Of a stretch of 64,000 bases of DNA, positions 43,595-55,192 are shown in pieces (the first letter of the stretch is position 1; the number at the start of each line of letters is the position of its first letter). The notes under the pieces were generated by a model, which was not told the origin of the DNA, searched no databases, and saw only the letters and a list, made by a program, of their open reading frames with translations. This stretch comes from Apoderus coryli (taxonomy: Eukaryota > Arthropoda > Insecta > Coleoptera > Attelabidae): NCBI GenBank assembly GCA_911728435.2, contig OU452199.1, positions 22,082,860 to 22,146,859 of the forward strand, written 5' to 3'. A program made the translations under genes and the position numbers.

Positions 43595-43649
43595 TAATAT
43601 TGCATGTTTTCCATGCTATTTACTACATTTAATGTTATGTTAAAGTTGC

Positions 43650-43880
43650 TCATAAAGTCCCGACCCGCAATATTTGGACCCCCGTTTTCAATAACAGTTT
43701 TTGCATCCGAACAACATTTCTATACGCAATTTTACAACTAAAACAACCGACAACAACGAAATGAGAACTGTCATAGCATTTTAGCACTGTTGTAGCTTCA
43801 GTCAATCTATAATAAGAAAAATTATTAAGGTAAGTATCTTCACTTATACATGATACACTGGCACCGGAATCTATAATCAT
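43650..43880 (-). pseudogene. Gypsy aspartic protease
   Basis: MIIDSGASVSCISEDTYLNN carries the DSG active-site triad, followed by VLKCYDSSHFVVVGCFSCKI. It immediately follows gag (three-base gap), probably originally one frame or a programmed shift. Short, 76 residues, close to the usual size for this domain with its end damaged. Confidence 0.75.
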
Positions 43881-43883
43881 CCT

Positions 43884-44828
43884 CTAATGTTTACCGTCTA
43901 TTTGCACGCCCATTGAGAACCGTTCATTAAATCCGCGATTACTAACCGTAAAAATGTTTTCAATCAAATCATTAACTCTGTCTATATTTGAGTCCGAATT
44001 TATAAAATTATGCGATTTCGCTTTACTAGGACACATTCTTGATATATGACTCCGTTTGTGGCATGAATTACAAATAAAATTTGAGTACTTACATTGTTCC
44101 TTATTATGTTTATAGTTACCACATGCTGTACATTGTTGTTGTTTTGATTGACTTAGACGTGTTTGACTCTGTTGATGTGACGTTGACGCTGGCGGCCATT
44201 TTGATGTCTCGCTGTCGTATTTCGCCCTGTTGCCAACCTGTTGACTGCAATTATTTCGGTAACTTGCATGGTTGCCACTTCCTCCCAGATGACGTCGAGC
44301 AATATGATGCACTACCGGTTTTTGCTCGGTTTCCTTTTGAAGCGCTAGTTGAACCAAATATTTTAGGGGTTTTGCCGTTTCTTCGTCGCATAACCGATCC
44401 AATAACCTGCCTTTCTGCAAACCAGACATGATTTTATCCTTGAGGGTTTCCTCCAGCCTTGTGCCAAAGTTGCAATACACGGCTAGACTCCTCACACGTG
44501 CGTAAAATTCACTGAACGTCTCTGATTGGTCTTGTTTGGCTTCGTAAAACTTGTTACGCTCACGCCAGATTGTTGGTTGAGGTCGTCTCGCAAATAAGTC
44601 TCTCATTATGGCGCACAGTTCCGTATAAATTTTCATGCTTGGCTGTTCGGGGAAACAGTAGTTACGTATTAGAACATAAGTTTCCATGCCAACTAGTGTC
44701 AATAATCGCGCCGCTTTCAAGAATTGATCCGTCGAATTAGCCTTGAAAAACTGCTCCAGCCTCTCCTGGTATATAACGAAATCATCAGTAGTGTGGTTAA
44801 ACTCTGAAATATGCCCTACTAAAGCCAT
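43884..44828 (-). pseudogene. Gypsy gag with two CCHC knuckles, open frame
   Basis: 314 residues from ATG 44828 (MALVGHISEFNHTTDDFV). Includes the retrotransposon gag fold (IYQERLEQFFKANSTDQF, LARRPQP-like segment TIWRERNKFYEAKQDQSETF), and two knuckles CTACGNYKHNKEQC and CNSCHKRSHISRMC near residues 230-270. The frame is open. Gag packages element RNA in virus-like particles; without Pol this copy is presumably dead. Confidence 0.85.
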
Positions 44829-44949
44829 TTTTAATGTGAGCCACTCAGTTTTTTATTTTTTTTATAGGTACGCACCACGCGATCACATGCCCGTACGATT
44901 TTAAACTTTACTTTTATTACTTCCCGATTTACATACCGTCGCCAGAATA

Positions 44950-45207
44950 TGTTATATCCGATACTTTAAGCTATTATAAATAAAACACGTAATTATAAAA
45001 GCGTCCTCTATTATACTATTATTATTAACATCATCGCACATGTTTTATACATTCACCATACATACTTTATTAAGAGCATATCTTATTCAGGTGGCGGTCG
45101 GAACAAGAGAGAGCTATCCTAACTTAATCTCTATTTACTTATGGCCGGCGCTCTGTACGCTTGCCAAATGTACAATGTAATTACTGGCAATGTTGCCAGA
45201 CGTGACA
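44950..45207 (-). repeat. candidate 5' LTR of the Gypsy element
   Basis: On the minus strand it starts TGTCACGTCTGGCAACATTG and ends TAACA about 120 bp before gag. It contains a TATA-like GTATAAAAC (complement of 45041-45050) and AATAAA (complement of 45065-45071). TGGCGACGG just inside the leader may be the primer-binding site. There is no second LTR to compare with. Confidence 0.55.
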
Positions 45208-45224
45208 CTCCTATTTGTTAAAAC

Positions 45225-45378
45225 GACATCGTAAATGATATCACATCTCAGAAGTTATTATTATTTGTTGAAGACTTGAAAATTTACACCAACATTAACA
45301 ACTTGTCGGATTGTGTTAAGCTACACGGCTATTTAGATATAATTACCGCGACTGCTGATATGAAAGTAATGATCTAAA
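45225..45378 (+). pseudogene. non-LTR reverse transcriptase fragment (palm)
   Basis: VNDITSQKLLLFVEDLKIYT then NINNLSDCVKLHGYLDII corresponds to the active-site region FADDLKIF...DC..LQ..L of Jockey-like RTs. The usual FxDD reads FVED, so the second-position Asp is replaced by Glu. About 45 residues survive. It abuts the Gypsy LTR. Confidence 0.6.
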
Positions 45379-45840
45379 ATATATCTAAATTTAATGATTC
45401 TACCGGGGCTATCCATTCCAATGCCTCCTTACATTACAAAACGCTTCGTTTTTAATACATTTCTCCCTCGTGTATTAGGCGTATAATAATCTTCTCTGCC
45501 AAAGGATACCGCCAGTGATAAAATTAACCACAGTAAGTTGAAAAAGTATTAAATTAGGTTATAATATCAGAAGTATTTTAAGTGTATCTACTTGATATAA
45601 ACACATAGTGTGGAACAATTTATTGACAATCTATTGTGTTATAATTTTTGTATTATACGTCTTATATACGATGGAGAAATCTATCAAAAAACGCTGCAAT
45701 CGATACCATTTTATAATGTAAAAAGGGGCATGGAAACGGATAGCCCGGTAGAATCATTAAATGTATATATTTTACATTGACTTTGGATAGTATGACAATG
45801 TCTATTCACAATACCAAAGATTAATCTACACAATAGATAT
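45379..45840. other. spacer with an imperfect inverted repeat
   Basis: TTTAATGATTCTACCGGGG near 45398 recurs in reverse complement near 45745-45763. No gene recognised. Confidence 0.45.
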
Positions 45841-46047
45841 TGTATTGTATTGTATTGTATTGTATTGTATTTATTGACCTTTATAAGTACATTATAGTAC
45901 ATAGGTAAATCATTGTAGATATTGTTTACATGATAATAAGAACACACTTAAAACACTTTAATATACGAGTACATACAAATTCTGGCTAGGTACATAAGTA
46001 AATCATTCAAAACTTATACAATTAAGGTACATATTTCATATGTCGTA

Positions 46048-48950
46048 CTAGCCTCGAGTTTCACAATTTTCACAAAACTCCTGAAGCGTATAAAAAACAC
46101 CATCAATTAGAAAACATTTCAGTCGGGCTTTGAAAGAAGATAGTGTTGATGAATTTTTAATTGTTGGTGGTAACAAATTAAAATAATACTTACTCGAGTA
46201 TGCCGGGCTTTTTTTAAAAAATTCATGGTTGGCCCGTGGGAGGTATAATCTGTTAGCCCCTCGAGTATTATATGCGTGTAACATCCCGTTGGTCTGGAGA
46301 TTCTGTATATTTTTGAATATGTAGACTAACAGTTTATAAAGATAAATACTTGTTATTGTCATCATGCCCTGATCCTTAAAGGTACTTCTACATGAGAAAT
46401 TATACGGTAAGTCAAAAATTATCCGTATAATTCGCTTCTGAAAAATGAACACCCTTGATATGTCACATGATCTTCCCCAAGCCACAATATCATATGATAA
46501 TGCGGAGTACACAAGACCATAGTAGATGCTGACCAGAGAAAAAAGATCAAGCCTCGCTTTTAAAGAGCATATCAGAAAGAAACTCCGGTTTAGTCGGCCA
46601 CAAACCGCATCCACCTGATTCGACCACCGCAGTCGAGAATCCAAAACCAATCCCAAAACTCTAGAGCTGTCCGCCCAGGGCAACTCAATGTTCTTGAAGT
46701 TAATAGCAAAGCGCAGGACCGGCCTGTAAATAGGGAACTGCATGACGACGGTTTTACTGTGATTTATCATTAGCCGATTCTTAAAGCACCACCGATCAAA
46801 CTGCTCCAATACCACGTCTATCCTCAACCGTAGTTCGCTCTCATCGCTGGCCGAAACAACAATAGACGTATCATCCACATACATGAACAATTTACCAAAG
46901 GTCACATATAAGGGCAGATCGTTGATGTACAACAAGAACAGTAGGGGCCCCAGAACACTACCCTGCGGAGTCCCAATATTCAGTGCACTCTGGCCCGAAA
47001 TACAATGATTCAATTTCACAGATATTCTACGGTCACTGAGGTATGAATATAGCCATCTGTCGATCGGGTACCGGAAGCCTAAAGCCTCGAGTTTACTAAT
47101 CACAAACGACTTATCAATAGTGTCAAAGGCTTTGGATAAATCAAAAAACAGTGCCACAACAAACTGACCCTGATCAGTCAATTCGTGGATGAGCTGCACC
47201 ATCTCCGCAGTACACGTTTCAGTAGATAACCCCCGTCGACAACCATGCTGACACTCAGTGATCATTCTCGAAGACGCTAAGAACTGCTCCATTCTCTGTG
47301 CGACAGCCTTCTCAAAAATTTTAGAAATGACGCTTAGCAAAGATATGGGTCTGTAGTTCTCCACATTCGACTGCTCACCCTTCTTGTAGACCGGAACTAT
47401 AATCGCCTGCTTAAGTACAGCCGGGAAAATGCCAGTCATGACCGATTCATTAATAAGGTGACACAGTTGGGCAGAAAACATTCCAGAACAATGCTTCACC
47501 AATCGCACTGGAATCCCGTCAAAGCCTGCAGAATTTTTATTTTTAAGGTCCATAATTATTGACTTTATTTCTTGTTCGTGTAAAGGTATGAAATAAAAAC
47601 TAGACGGGTTAACAAGGCCAACGGTACAATCCACCGAGAGTTGACGTGAAAAATGTGTTTGCAATTTGTTAGATACATTAGAAGCATAAAAATTACAGAA
47701 CGCTGATGCTATCTCCGATGGTTCCACAATATTCCTTTCCCCAAGTTTAACACATTCCACATAGAACCCTCTCTTTTCACCACCCGCAATTTTTCTGTAC
47801 TCGGACCACAAAAACCTTGCTTTATTAGAGGAGTTATTTAAATTTGAATTAAATTCATTGATTCGTTCTTGCGAAATCCTATTCCGAACTTCTCTTCTTA
47901 GATTCTTGTGAGTCATATGCAATGCAGGCGCATTAATATTCTGCCTAAGCCAATTGACATTCTGCAGTTCTTCATACATATGTCTCAATTCCGCAGAGAA
48001 CTCAATCCTCCTGCCATAAACCTTGCCACGATCAATCTTGGCTTTCCTTAAGGGAAATGCCACCTCGCAACACCATCTCAGACGGGACCAGAAGCATTCA
48101 AACGCTAAGTCAACAGCGTCCGATATAATCGGCATGGAGTTATTAAAATGAAAATGAAAGGCAAACTCCTGACACGAAGCGTCGTCAAATTTTCGGAAAT
48201 TGAAACACTCCGTTATATGGTTCGCAGGGACCAGAGGCAGCAGTTTTAGGTGAGACAGCTGCCCCAGGTGATCGGAAAATCCCAGATTAACATTTCTCGT
48301 CTCCACCAAATGGGGACAGTCAGTAATCACATAGTCAATCGTGGACGAAGCCATGACACCATTGAGCATTATAACCGTTCTTGTTGGGCTTGCTACCAGT
48401 GACGAAAGCTCAAACGAGGTCAATAAATCACGAAGGGATTTATCTTTAATTGATCCATCACCCCAATCAACATTAAGGTCTCCACAGATCATCACCTCCC
48501 GAAAAGATTCTGATGCCTTTATTATTAGGTTAGACAGTTGGTTAAGGAAATGATCAAAAACCCCTGAAGGGGATCTATAAATTGACACAATGCAGAGGCG
48601 CTTATTATACGCAACAGCAGCGCACTCGAAATCTATTTCTATAGCATACTCATTTAAAAATTGAACAGGTTTAAAAAACTTAATAATATCCTTTTTAATA
48701 TAAACAGCAGAGCCACCATGAATATGCTGGCCTCTACAAAAACTCGACACTAGCTCATAATTTTCTATGTAGGTATGTGGATTTAATCCTATCTTTAGAC
48801 AACCAATGCTCAGTCAAACACAAAACATCGACACTATTACTATTTAAATATAACTCAAATATGCTAATTTTATTTAACAGGCTCTGCACATTAATATGCA
48901 GAATGCTCGTTAAATCATGTTCACTGAATCCCTGCTCAAACTTCGGGACA
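46048..48950 (-). pseudogene. J5 ORF2: endonuclease plus reverse transcriptase, one frameshift
   Basis: The N-terminal end (HINVQSLLNKISIFELYL, DVLCLTEHWLSKD with catalytic Glu) is at 48780-48950. After a single-base shift near 48773 a 900-residue frame continues: RGQHIHGGSAVYIKK, IYRSPSG, VMICGDLNVDWG, STIDYVITDC, GFSDHLGQLSH (Asp-His), linker with RRIEFSAELRHMYEEL, RT blocks NKNSAGFDGIPVRLVKHC, NVENYRPISLLSVISKIF, HGCRRGLSTETC, motif A VALFFDLSKAFDTIDK, motif B NIGTPQGSVLGPLLFLLYI, motif C LFMYVDDTSIVVS, RVLGLVLDSRLRWSN, and the end FLIDGVFYTLQEFCENCE. All catalytic residues are kept; one base separates it from an intact ORF2. Confidence 0.92.
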
Positions 48951-50083
48951 GGGACGAAAAAAGTTATTTAAGGTTTTAAAGATATAGTCAGCAATTTTAT
49001 ATTTGCCACCCCTGTTTAAAGAGAGGCTTCTATTTTGAGAGATAAAAAAATGTTTTGAGCTTACAACTGAATTAATATTAATATATTTAAGTGAACTTAC
49101 AGTATTTTCAGATACCAGTTTATTATAGTTTTGAATGTTAAAGGCATCTGCAAGGTTACAAAATACTGGTCTGTCTCTCCACAATGGAACGGAGAAAAAC
49201 AAAATATTGGTTCTTAAAGAAACACTGATAATTGTACTATATATCATACTAAGAGCCTGATGACCGCGGAGAACATCCATGAGTCCGCCAGACACGATGA
49301 CAAAATCGTTGGAACCAAAATCAGTAGACAATTTCACCAAACCACTCACTATCATATTCAGTCTAGCGTTGCGTTTCACAAAAGAGATTACTTCGTGTTA
49401 TCACCACATAATCTTCGGAGTAGAGCAGCAATATCAACCACCGTACTATCTCCAAGTATCAGCATTTTCCTCCTAGACATGTTTTCAACAGATTGATTAT
49501 TACTATTGTCGGAGGCCGACGAAACCATTATGTTATTGATATCAATATTACTTGAAGTATTACTAGTTTCGCAATTCATATATGGCTCTGTTTGCGTTTG
49601 AATTTCTGTTAATTTCTTAGAAACCTGCACTGCACAATCAGATCTTTTAATGATTGTTTGTGTAGATGTGTCAGTCATAGGTGACTTCACCGCAGCAGAC
49701 TTCTGCAACAAGCTATTTTCCAGTTCCAGTTCCTGTATTCTTAATTTTTTATTAGCGATCTCTTGAGTATAACTCTCCTCCGCCTCCGTTGCATCAGATT
49801 GGAAAATATTGGATTGGCGTCGAATTCTTTGGATATATTCATCCTTAAGCCTAAGTTCTTGCTGTAGTTCTAAAATAGTATTTCTCTGTTGTTCAGTTTC
49901 AGTTTCCAGCTTTAGGACTTTGTCTGTTTTGGCACATAGTTTTGAACAGTAAATTCTGTTCTTATTTAAAAACGTTGCCTCTTTCCATTTGGTAGAACAA
50001 CTTTTATGGAAGAATTTTTCACACGATAAGCAATACAGAACCTGCACTTCATCCTTCCTGCAACATTTGAACCTCTCCATTCT
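48936..50083 (-). pseudogene. J5 ORF1: PHD-like finger, coiled coil, SGNH-like domain, one frameshift
   Basis: ATG 50083 gives MERFKCCRKDEVQVLYCLSC, a PHD-like finger (CC, CLSC, FFHKSC, YCSKLC). A coiled coil follows (ETEQQRNTILELQQELRLKD, KLRIQELELENSLLQK), then RRKMLILGDSTVVDIAALLR, the GDS block of SGNH/GDSL hydrolases. After a shift near 49385: SNDFVIVSGGLMDVLRGH, where the usual G-x-N-D block is altered, and RSLSLNRGGKYKIADYI, where the expected D-x-x-H reads R-x-x-S. CR1 ORF1 proteins are known to carry PHD and esterase domains. Here the nucleophile Ser remains but its partners appear lost. Confidence 0.8.
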
Positions 50084-50849
50084 GATAAATTCAGAGTACG
50101 GATCTGTTTCCTGAATTGTAGGTATCAATAATAATTTTAACTTCACCTATCTAGTGACCAAATTTAAGTACCTAATTGTATCTGTCGGCCTATAGGTACT
50201 AGCAAACCAGACAAAAATTAAGAGAGAAAAAACTGACAATATTCATTTATTTTTATCTATTTATTTATCTTTGTTTGGCCGGCATATTTTAGCTTTATTC
50301 AATATTACCAAGTTAATTAGATAAATCACTCACGCCAAGTTGTATCACTATGTTCAAGAAAATTTTCTGGATTTTTTGATATGCAACACTTATATTAACT
50401 CGCGCAAGAAATTCAGTAATTTGTATTAATACATAGTGTCACAAAATTTAAGTACGTTTGATATCAAGACACAATAAAGTCAGCGTATATGGGAAATAAA
50501 ACAAAAATTGAAACTGTCTCGACACGAGCTACATCTATTAGAAAAACATGCAACCATGGAAATTGTAGATGGCGTTATATGTATTGTGTTGAAATAAAAT
50601 AATCATATGGGCAATGTTAGACAAGGACGAGTATACTTTCCCCTACGAGGTGGGAGTTTGTTTTTATATTATAGGTATCATATATGTACTACTGTGCAGC
50701 AGTGTTTTTTGTCGGGTATTATATAAAATTATATGGTATACGTATTCCATCTACGCAAAGATTAATGTGTATGGACGAAAATAAAAGAAATTACTATAAT
50801 AGTATAAATATACAGGGCTGATTCATTAAATGTTTTAGACAATAATTTT
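50084..50849. other. gene-free AT-rich DNA, may include the J5 5' UTR
   Basis: In-frame sequence upstream of the chosen ORF1 ATG extends to 50146 but uses no better start. Nothing else is recognised. Confidence 0.45.
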
Positions 50850-50881
50850 AAATGACTAAAATAATATTATTTTAGTCATTT
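50850..50881. repeat. perfect 32-bp palindrome
   Basis: AAATGACTAAAATAAT followed by its exact reverse complement, with no loop. Possibly a small foldback relic; no function assigned. Confidence 0.8.
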
Positions 50882-53324
50882 AATTTTAAATTTCGGATAT
50901 AAGGATGCATCAAAAAGTTATATTTAAATTAACGAAATTTGGCGTTATAGATAGGACTTCCGGTTATTACCTGATTCAGTTTTAAGGATCAAACTCAAAC
51001 AGCAGATTCAACTTGTCGTTAACATTATGAAAAAATAAATCTCAGAGGCGGGTAAATTAAAGGGGCATACAGGCGTGAAATGCAACCCTAACTTTTTTAT
51101 GCCCATTTTTTGCGTGTGTTTCAATTCGGAGATGTAAAATCTAACAAATTATATACGTAATAAATGTATCCTTCTGTGATATTGATAGAAAGTCATCGTT
51201 ATCGCGTAATATCGATTTTAAGAAATGTTAATATTAAAAAGGCGGTGCTTTTTACAAGTTGCTGAAGTAAATAAGGTTTGAAGTTTCCAGCATGACAATA
51301 ATTATTTAAAAAAATACGGTTTCGAAATGCAGGATGTAAAAAATTAGAATTTTTAATCTGTTTTTAATGAAAATTTAAATCTATTGAGAAATATGGTTCA
51401 GGGTTTTTGTGAAATGTATTTTACTCCAAAGATTCTACTCATCGATTATAACCGAATTAATTTACTCAAAAATATCTATACTAGTAAAATAACACAATTA
51501 TCACAATTAGGTTCAAATTCTGCAACGCCGAATTGAAAAAAAACTTACAGTCTCCCTAATATTGGTTTTTGTGCAATGATCATAAAACTTTAAAAAACTA
51601 ACGATTTATGTAGATTGTATTGTTAACACGTTTCGTAAAAAGCTTTAAAAACCCACAAACAGGGTGTTAAAAGTATCACGACAATAACTTTTTTCATGTT
51701 TTAACAAGTACAATCGTCTGCTTCAGATTGATCCTTAAAAACAGAATAACAGTTTCTCTATATAAAAAAATAAAACTCGTAAATATCATCCCCAAACATT
51801 TAATTTGAATACAATTACATAACACCATATTTGAAAGTAAATAAAAAAAACAGCATTACCTAGTTTGACAGATTTGCAAATTGCAAATCAAAGTATCTAT
51901 GTATACAGGGTGTTGCATAAGTACAAACTTTAAAGGGTGATTCTTTGACTAATTTTAAGATACAAATTTCATATGTACATGGGTCCGCTACGGCTTGGTT
52001 TTCGAGATACAGGTAGTTCAAAAAGAATATTATATTTAGGATTATATGCTTGTTCAATAGCATCGCAATTTGGTGCAATTCGGGATACAGGTGTATTGAT
52101 GACACCAGAGCTGTCAAAAGAACTAATAAAAAATACGAAAAATAACAAAATACAAATATCATTCAAAAGACAACAATGCACATAATAGTCGGTACCAAGC
52201 CAAATAGGTAGTAGGTAAATATAGATTTATTTTGTTTCGGGCTTGGGCTTGGCACCGACTTATTGTAATCAAAACTACCCACCAAACGAATACATTTAAT
52301 TTTACGCAGATGCTCAAAATGTCAACTTTCTTCATTAAGTGTGTGTGAAGTGAGCTTACCTCTTACGCCCACGTATTAAGTACTAAGTTTCAGTTATCAG
52401 TTATAATTTTTTATTTTCCAAGAAAGCGAAACGAGATATTTAAAACGGCATTGCGCCGCCCTCATGTATACCTCCGGGGGCGGCATCGAAAATCGCTACA
52501 CGTCACAAACTTGTAAATGCTTAGAACTACCCCTATGTCAAATTTCTATTTTCTATCTTTTTTGTTTGATACTCAAAGCCCTATTCCTACCGAACTTATT
52601 ATTTACCCGAAGAAACATTAAAAAGAAGTAAAATTTAAGTACCTAAACCGATAAAGTGGAACTTATACCTGAATTTATAACCCATTTTCTGCATCGATCT
52701 TCTTCTTTAGGAAATCGAAAGAAATGTACCTCTGGATTGTTTCTGTAACTGTTGTTACAATTTCGAAAAGCACATTGGTTACGACTTAATTTCGAATTGT
52801 TTCTTTCTATTTTCACAAAACACTCAAAAATTATTTAGTCACTAACTAGGAAGTTTCTCAAATAAAAAAAAATCACAACACAAAATAATATAATTGGTAT
52901 AAAATTAGAAAAACACAAAATAAGTTAAAAAATTTCCACAAAAAAATAACTACGCAGCCAAAGATTAAATTTAATTTAATATATTAATTCTCTTCAAAAC
53001 AAAATCAGTAGGTATGAAAACAATGAAAATCACAATAACATAGACAGACTATTATAATAGGTATACCTAATATAATATAGGTAGCACTGATAATTTTTTT
53101 ATTATAGGTATTATAAGATCTACAACAATCTTGTTACATCTTTGCCACATTGTCTACGTGAAATATTTAAAATATATGTAATAAATTGAAAAAGTACCTA
53201 GTCCATTCTTAAGTGGAGTTATAATTTTGACAAAGAATAATGTACATTAATACCTACTTGATTTCGGTATTGGTATAAAAGTCTAATATCCACGAAATAA
53301 ATTTAATATACCTAATAATCATTA
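50882..53324. other. gene-free AT-rich DNA with a hairpin
   Basis: A hairpin at 52187-52260 has arms AGTCGGTACCAAGCC and GGCTTGGCACCGACT. ACAGGGTGTTGCATAAGT near 51905 resembles ends of short insect DNA-transposon repeats. The overlapping frames at 51860-52185 are chance or repeat-derived; no family recognised. Confidence 0.5.
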
Positions 53325-53551
53325 ATCCATGCCATACAACATGTTTCAAGACTAGACCAGTCCCATAATCAGTGGCGAGCAATAATTAAATCAAAAGCTT
53401 TTAGCTTTTAGATAATTAGATTTTTTTATATACATCAACAAATTATTACAATGGAGTCAAAAGTATGTTTCTATCTAAAAGGTTTTCATTTAACGATTGT
53501 TCGCCACTGATCATGGGACTGGTCTAGTCTTGAAACATGTATGACATGGAT
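53325..53551. mobile_element. 227-bp MITE with long TIRs and TA target duplication
   Basis: Arms of about 75 bp beginning ATCCATG(C/T)CATAC and including AGACTAGACCAGTCCCAT and CAGTGGCG. TA dinucleotides at 53323-53324 and 53552-53553 fit a mariner-type duplication. Non-coding. Confidence 0.82.
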
Positions 53552-53553
53552 TA

Positions 53554-54719
53554 AATATTATTATATTAAATTTAATTCATAGAGATTAGGCTTTTATTTC
53601 AATACTGTACTTGTAATAAATCACCCTGTGTGTTTCTTTTACCGACGAATCGGCAACAGCACGACACACACCACATTCGCTTGTTTTTTTTTCTACCCTC
53701 CCTGCGTATCCCCTCCAGATTAATACAGAATTTCATAAATTTCTCTCTCTGACAATACAGCATTGCCGGTGCATATCTGTTGCAAATGATGTAAATAATT
53801 GTTATACGTTGCGTTTTGTTTCTGATATTAATAAACTACAAAACGGTTTCTGGCTGTGACAATACTGCTCTATGCTGTACACGCTAGTATACGCCACGTA
53901 GTGGCAGGCATACTTAGAGATTTTCTGATTTTAATTCATTGGGCTGACTATCTATTGTGTAGATTAATCTTTGACAATACAAATACCGCCGCTCGCTCAC
54001 ACATTTTTACTAGTTACTGAAAAATAAAAGAGAAAATAAATAATGTTACGATTTTAGAAACACATTTAAAACGTTTTAAGATTATTACACCTATATCTAT
54101 TATTATTTGTAATCAATGCCATCATGTATGTGTAATCTTGTATAATAAATGAAGTAAAAACCTCCATTAAATATTATTGAATAACGCTGTCTTCTTATAT
54201 GAAAATGTATTTATTGCTATTAGATAAAAAAATAAGGTGGGAACGACGACGGCAGCATTTGGGAAGTTTATTGCTATACCAAATTGGAGAGCGAGGATGT
54301 CTTAGATCCGTTTATCCAATAAAATACCCTAATTACACTTTCAGGGGCGGGGCTATCTAACAATTATCGGGGGATATACCTGCTGTTGTACTAAAAATTA
54401 AGGTGTGAACGCTTGGCTGTATTAAGAAGTTTACGCTGTACCAATAAAATACCCTAATTACTACTTCAGGGGCGGGGTCTCTAGTAATTATAGGGGAGAG
54501 AATGGGTAGATGCGCGCGAAGATTGGTGGGGGGGCCAATGGTTGGGGGAGTTTTGCTCCTGCTCTCGCTGGAAAACCGTCTATTATACACTACTCTATGC
54601 CTCAACCTCGCCTTTTGTGATAATGTAATTTATGGCAAAATTATAATCACAATAAAATCATTTATTATTATTATTATTATTATACTGTATTCGGTTACCG
54701 AAATCGACTGGAGCGGCCT
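53554..54719. other. gene-free DNA with a ~125-bp tandem repeat
   Basis: CCAATAAAATACCCTAATTA at 54316 and 54441, each followed by TTCAGGGGCGGGG and AATTAT(A/C)GGGG. A TTA tract lies at 54661-54683, just before the J6 tail. The frames at 54357-54605 and 54502-54723 overlie the repeat and are not genes. Confidence 0.55.
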
Positions 54720-55192
54720 ATAATAATAATAATTATTTATTTCCAAAAAGAAAATTTACATGTACATAATTTTATGCTATGTGTTCTTTACGGAAATAAA
54801 ATGAAAATCCACTGAAACCGTTAAAACGGTTTGTGCGTGAATAAGTTTCATATCCATTTCTCGCCATCAAACAACAGCAGAACAATTAATCGAAAAAATT
54901 ACAAAATAACTTATTATTCGTTTCAAAACAATAAAAATGTGTAGGTAACAATTAATACATTAAAAAAACTTCCCCTATATTTAATAGAACTCAAAAATGT
55001 TAACACATTCAAAAAAATAGCTTGATTATTATTTTTTTATATTTATATATATTACATATATATACCCTACTCCCAATAATTTGTAGATATATTTTACTTA
55101 TAATATCAAAATGGAAAACTATTGAAATTTATAAAATTGTAACAAGTATTTCTTCTAGAGTGCAACCAGCCTATCATTTTTTTTTAAATACC

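Larger units (their letters stand above)
41936..45207 (-). mobile_element. Ty3/Gypsy LTR retrotransposon, 3'-truncated
   Basis: Minus-strand order: LTR (44950-45207), leader, gag with two zinc knuckles (43884-44828), protease (43650-43880), RT (42693-43594), RNase H (41987-42520), start of the integrase (to about 41936). The rest of the integrase and the 3' LTR are missing. The order PR-RT-RH-IN marks it as Ty3/Gypsy. No envelope-like frame is present. Confidence 0.88.
45841..50083 (-). mobile_element. non-LTR retrotransposon J5 (CR1 group), nearly intact
   Basis: Minus-strand order: ORF1 (48936-50083), ORF2 (46048-48950), short 3' UTR ending CAATAAATACAAT with a (TACAA)n tail (45841-45870). 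Only two frameshifts are seen, one in each ORF. It is more GC-rich than its surroundings. The fragment J2 at 15421 is a relative. Confidence 0.9.

Noticed and set aside
45835..45875. TTGTA repeats as a telomere-like array
   Set aside because: They are the 3' tail of J5; the insect telomere word TTAGG is not repeated here.
54357..54723. Overlapping frames on both strands
   Set aside because: They lie across the 125-bp tandem repeat and a TTA microsatellite, with no protein motif.
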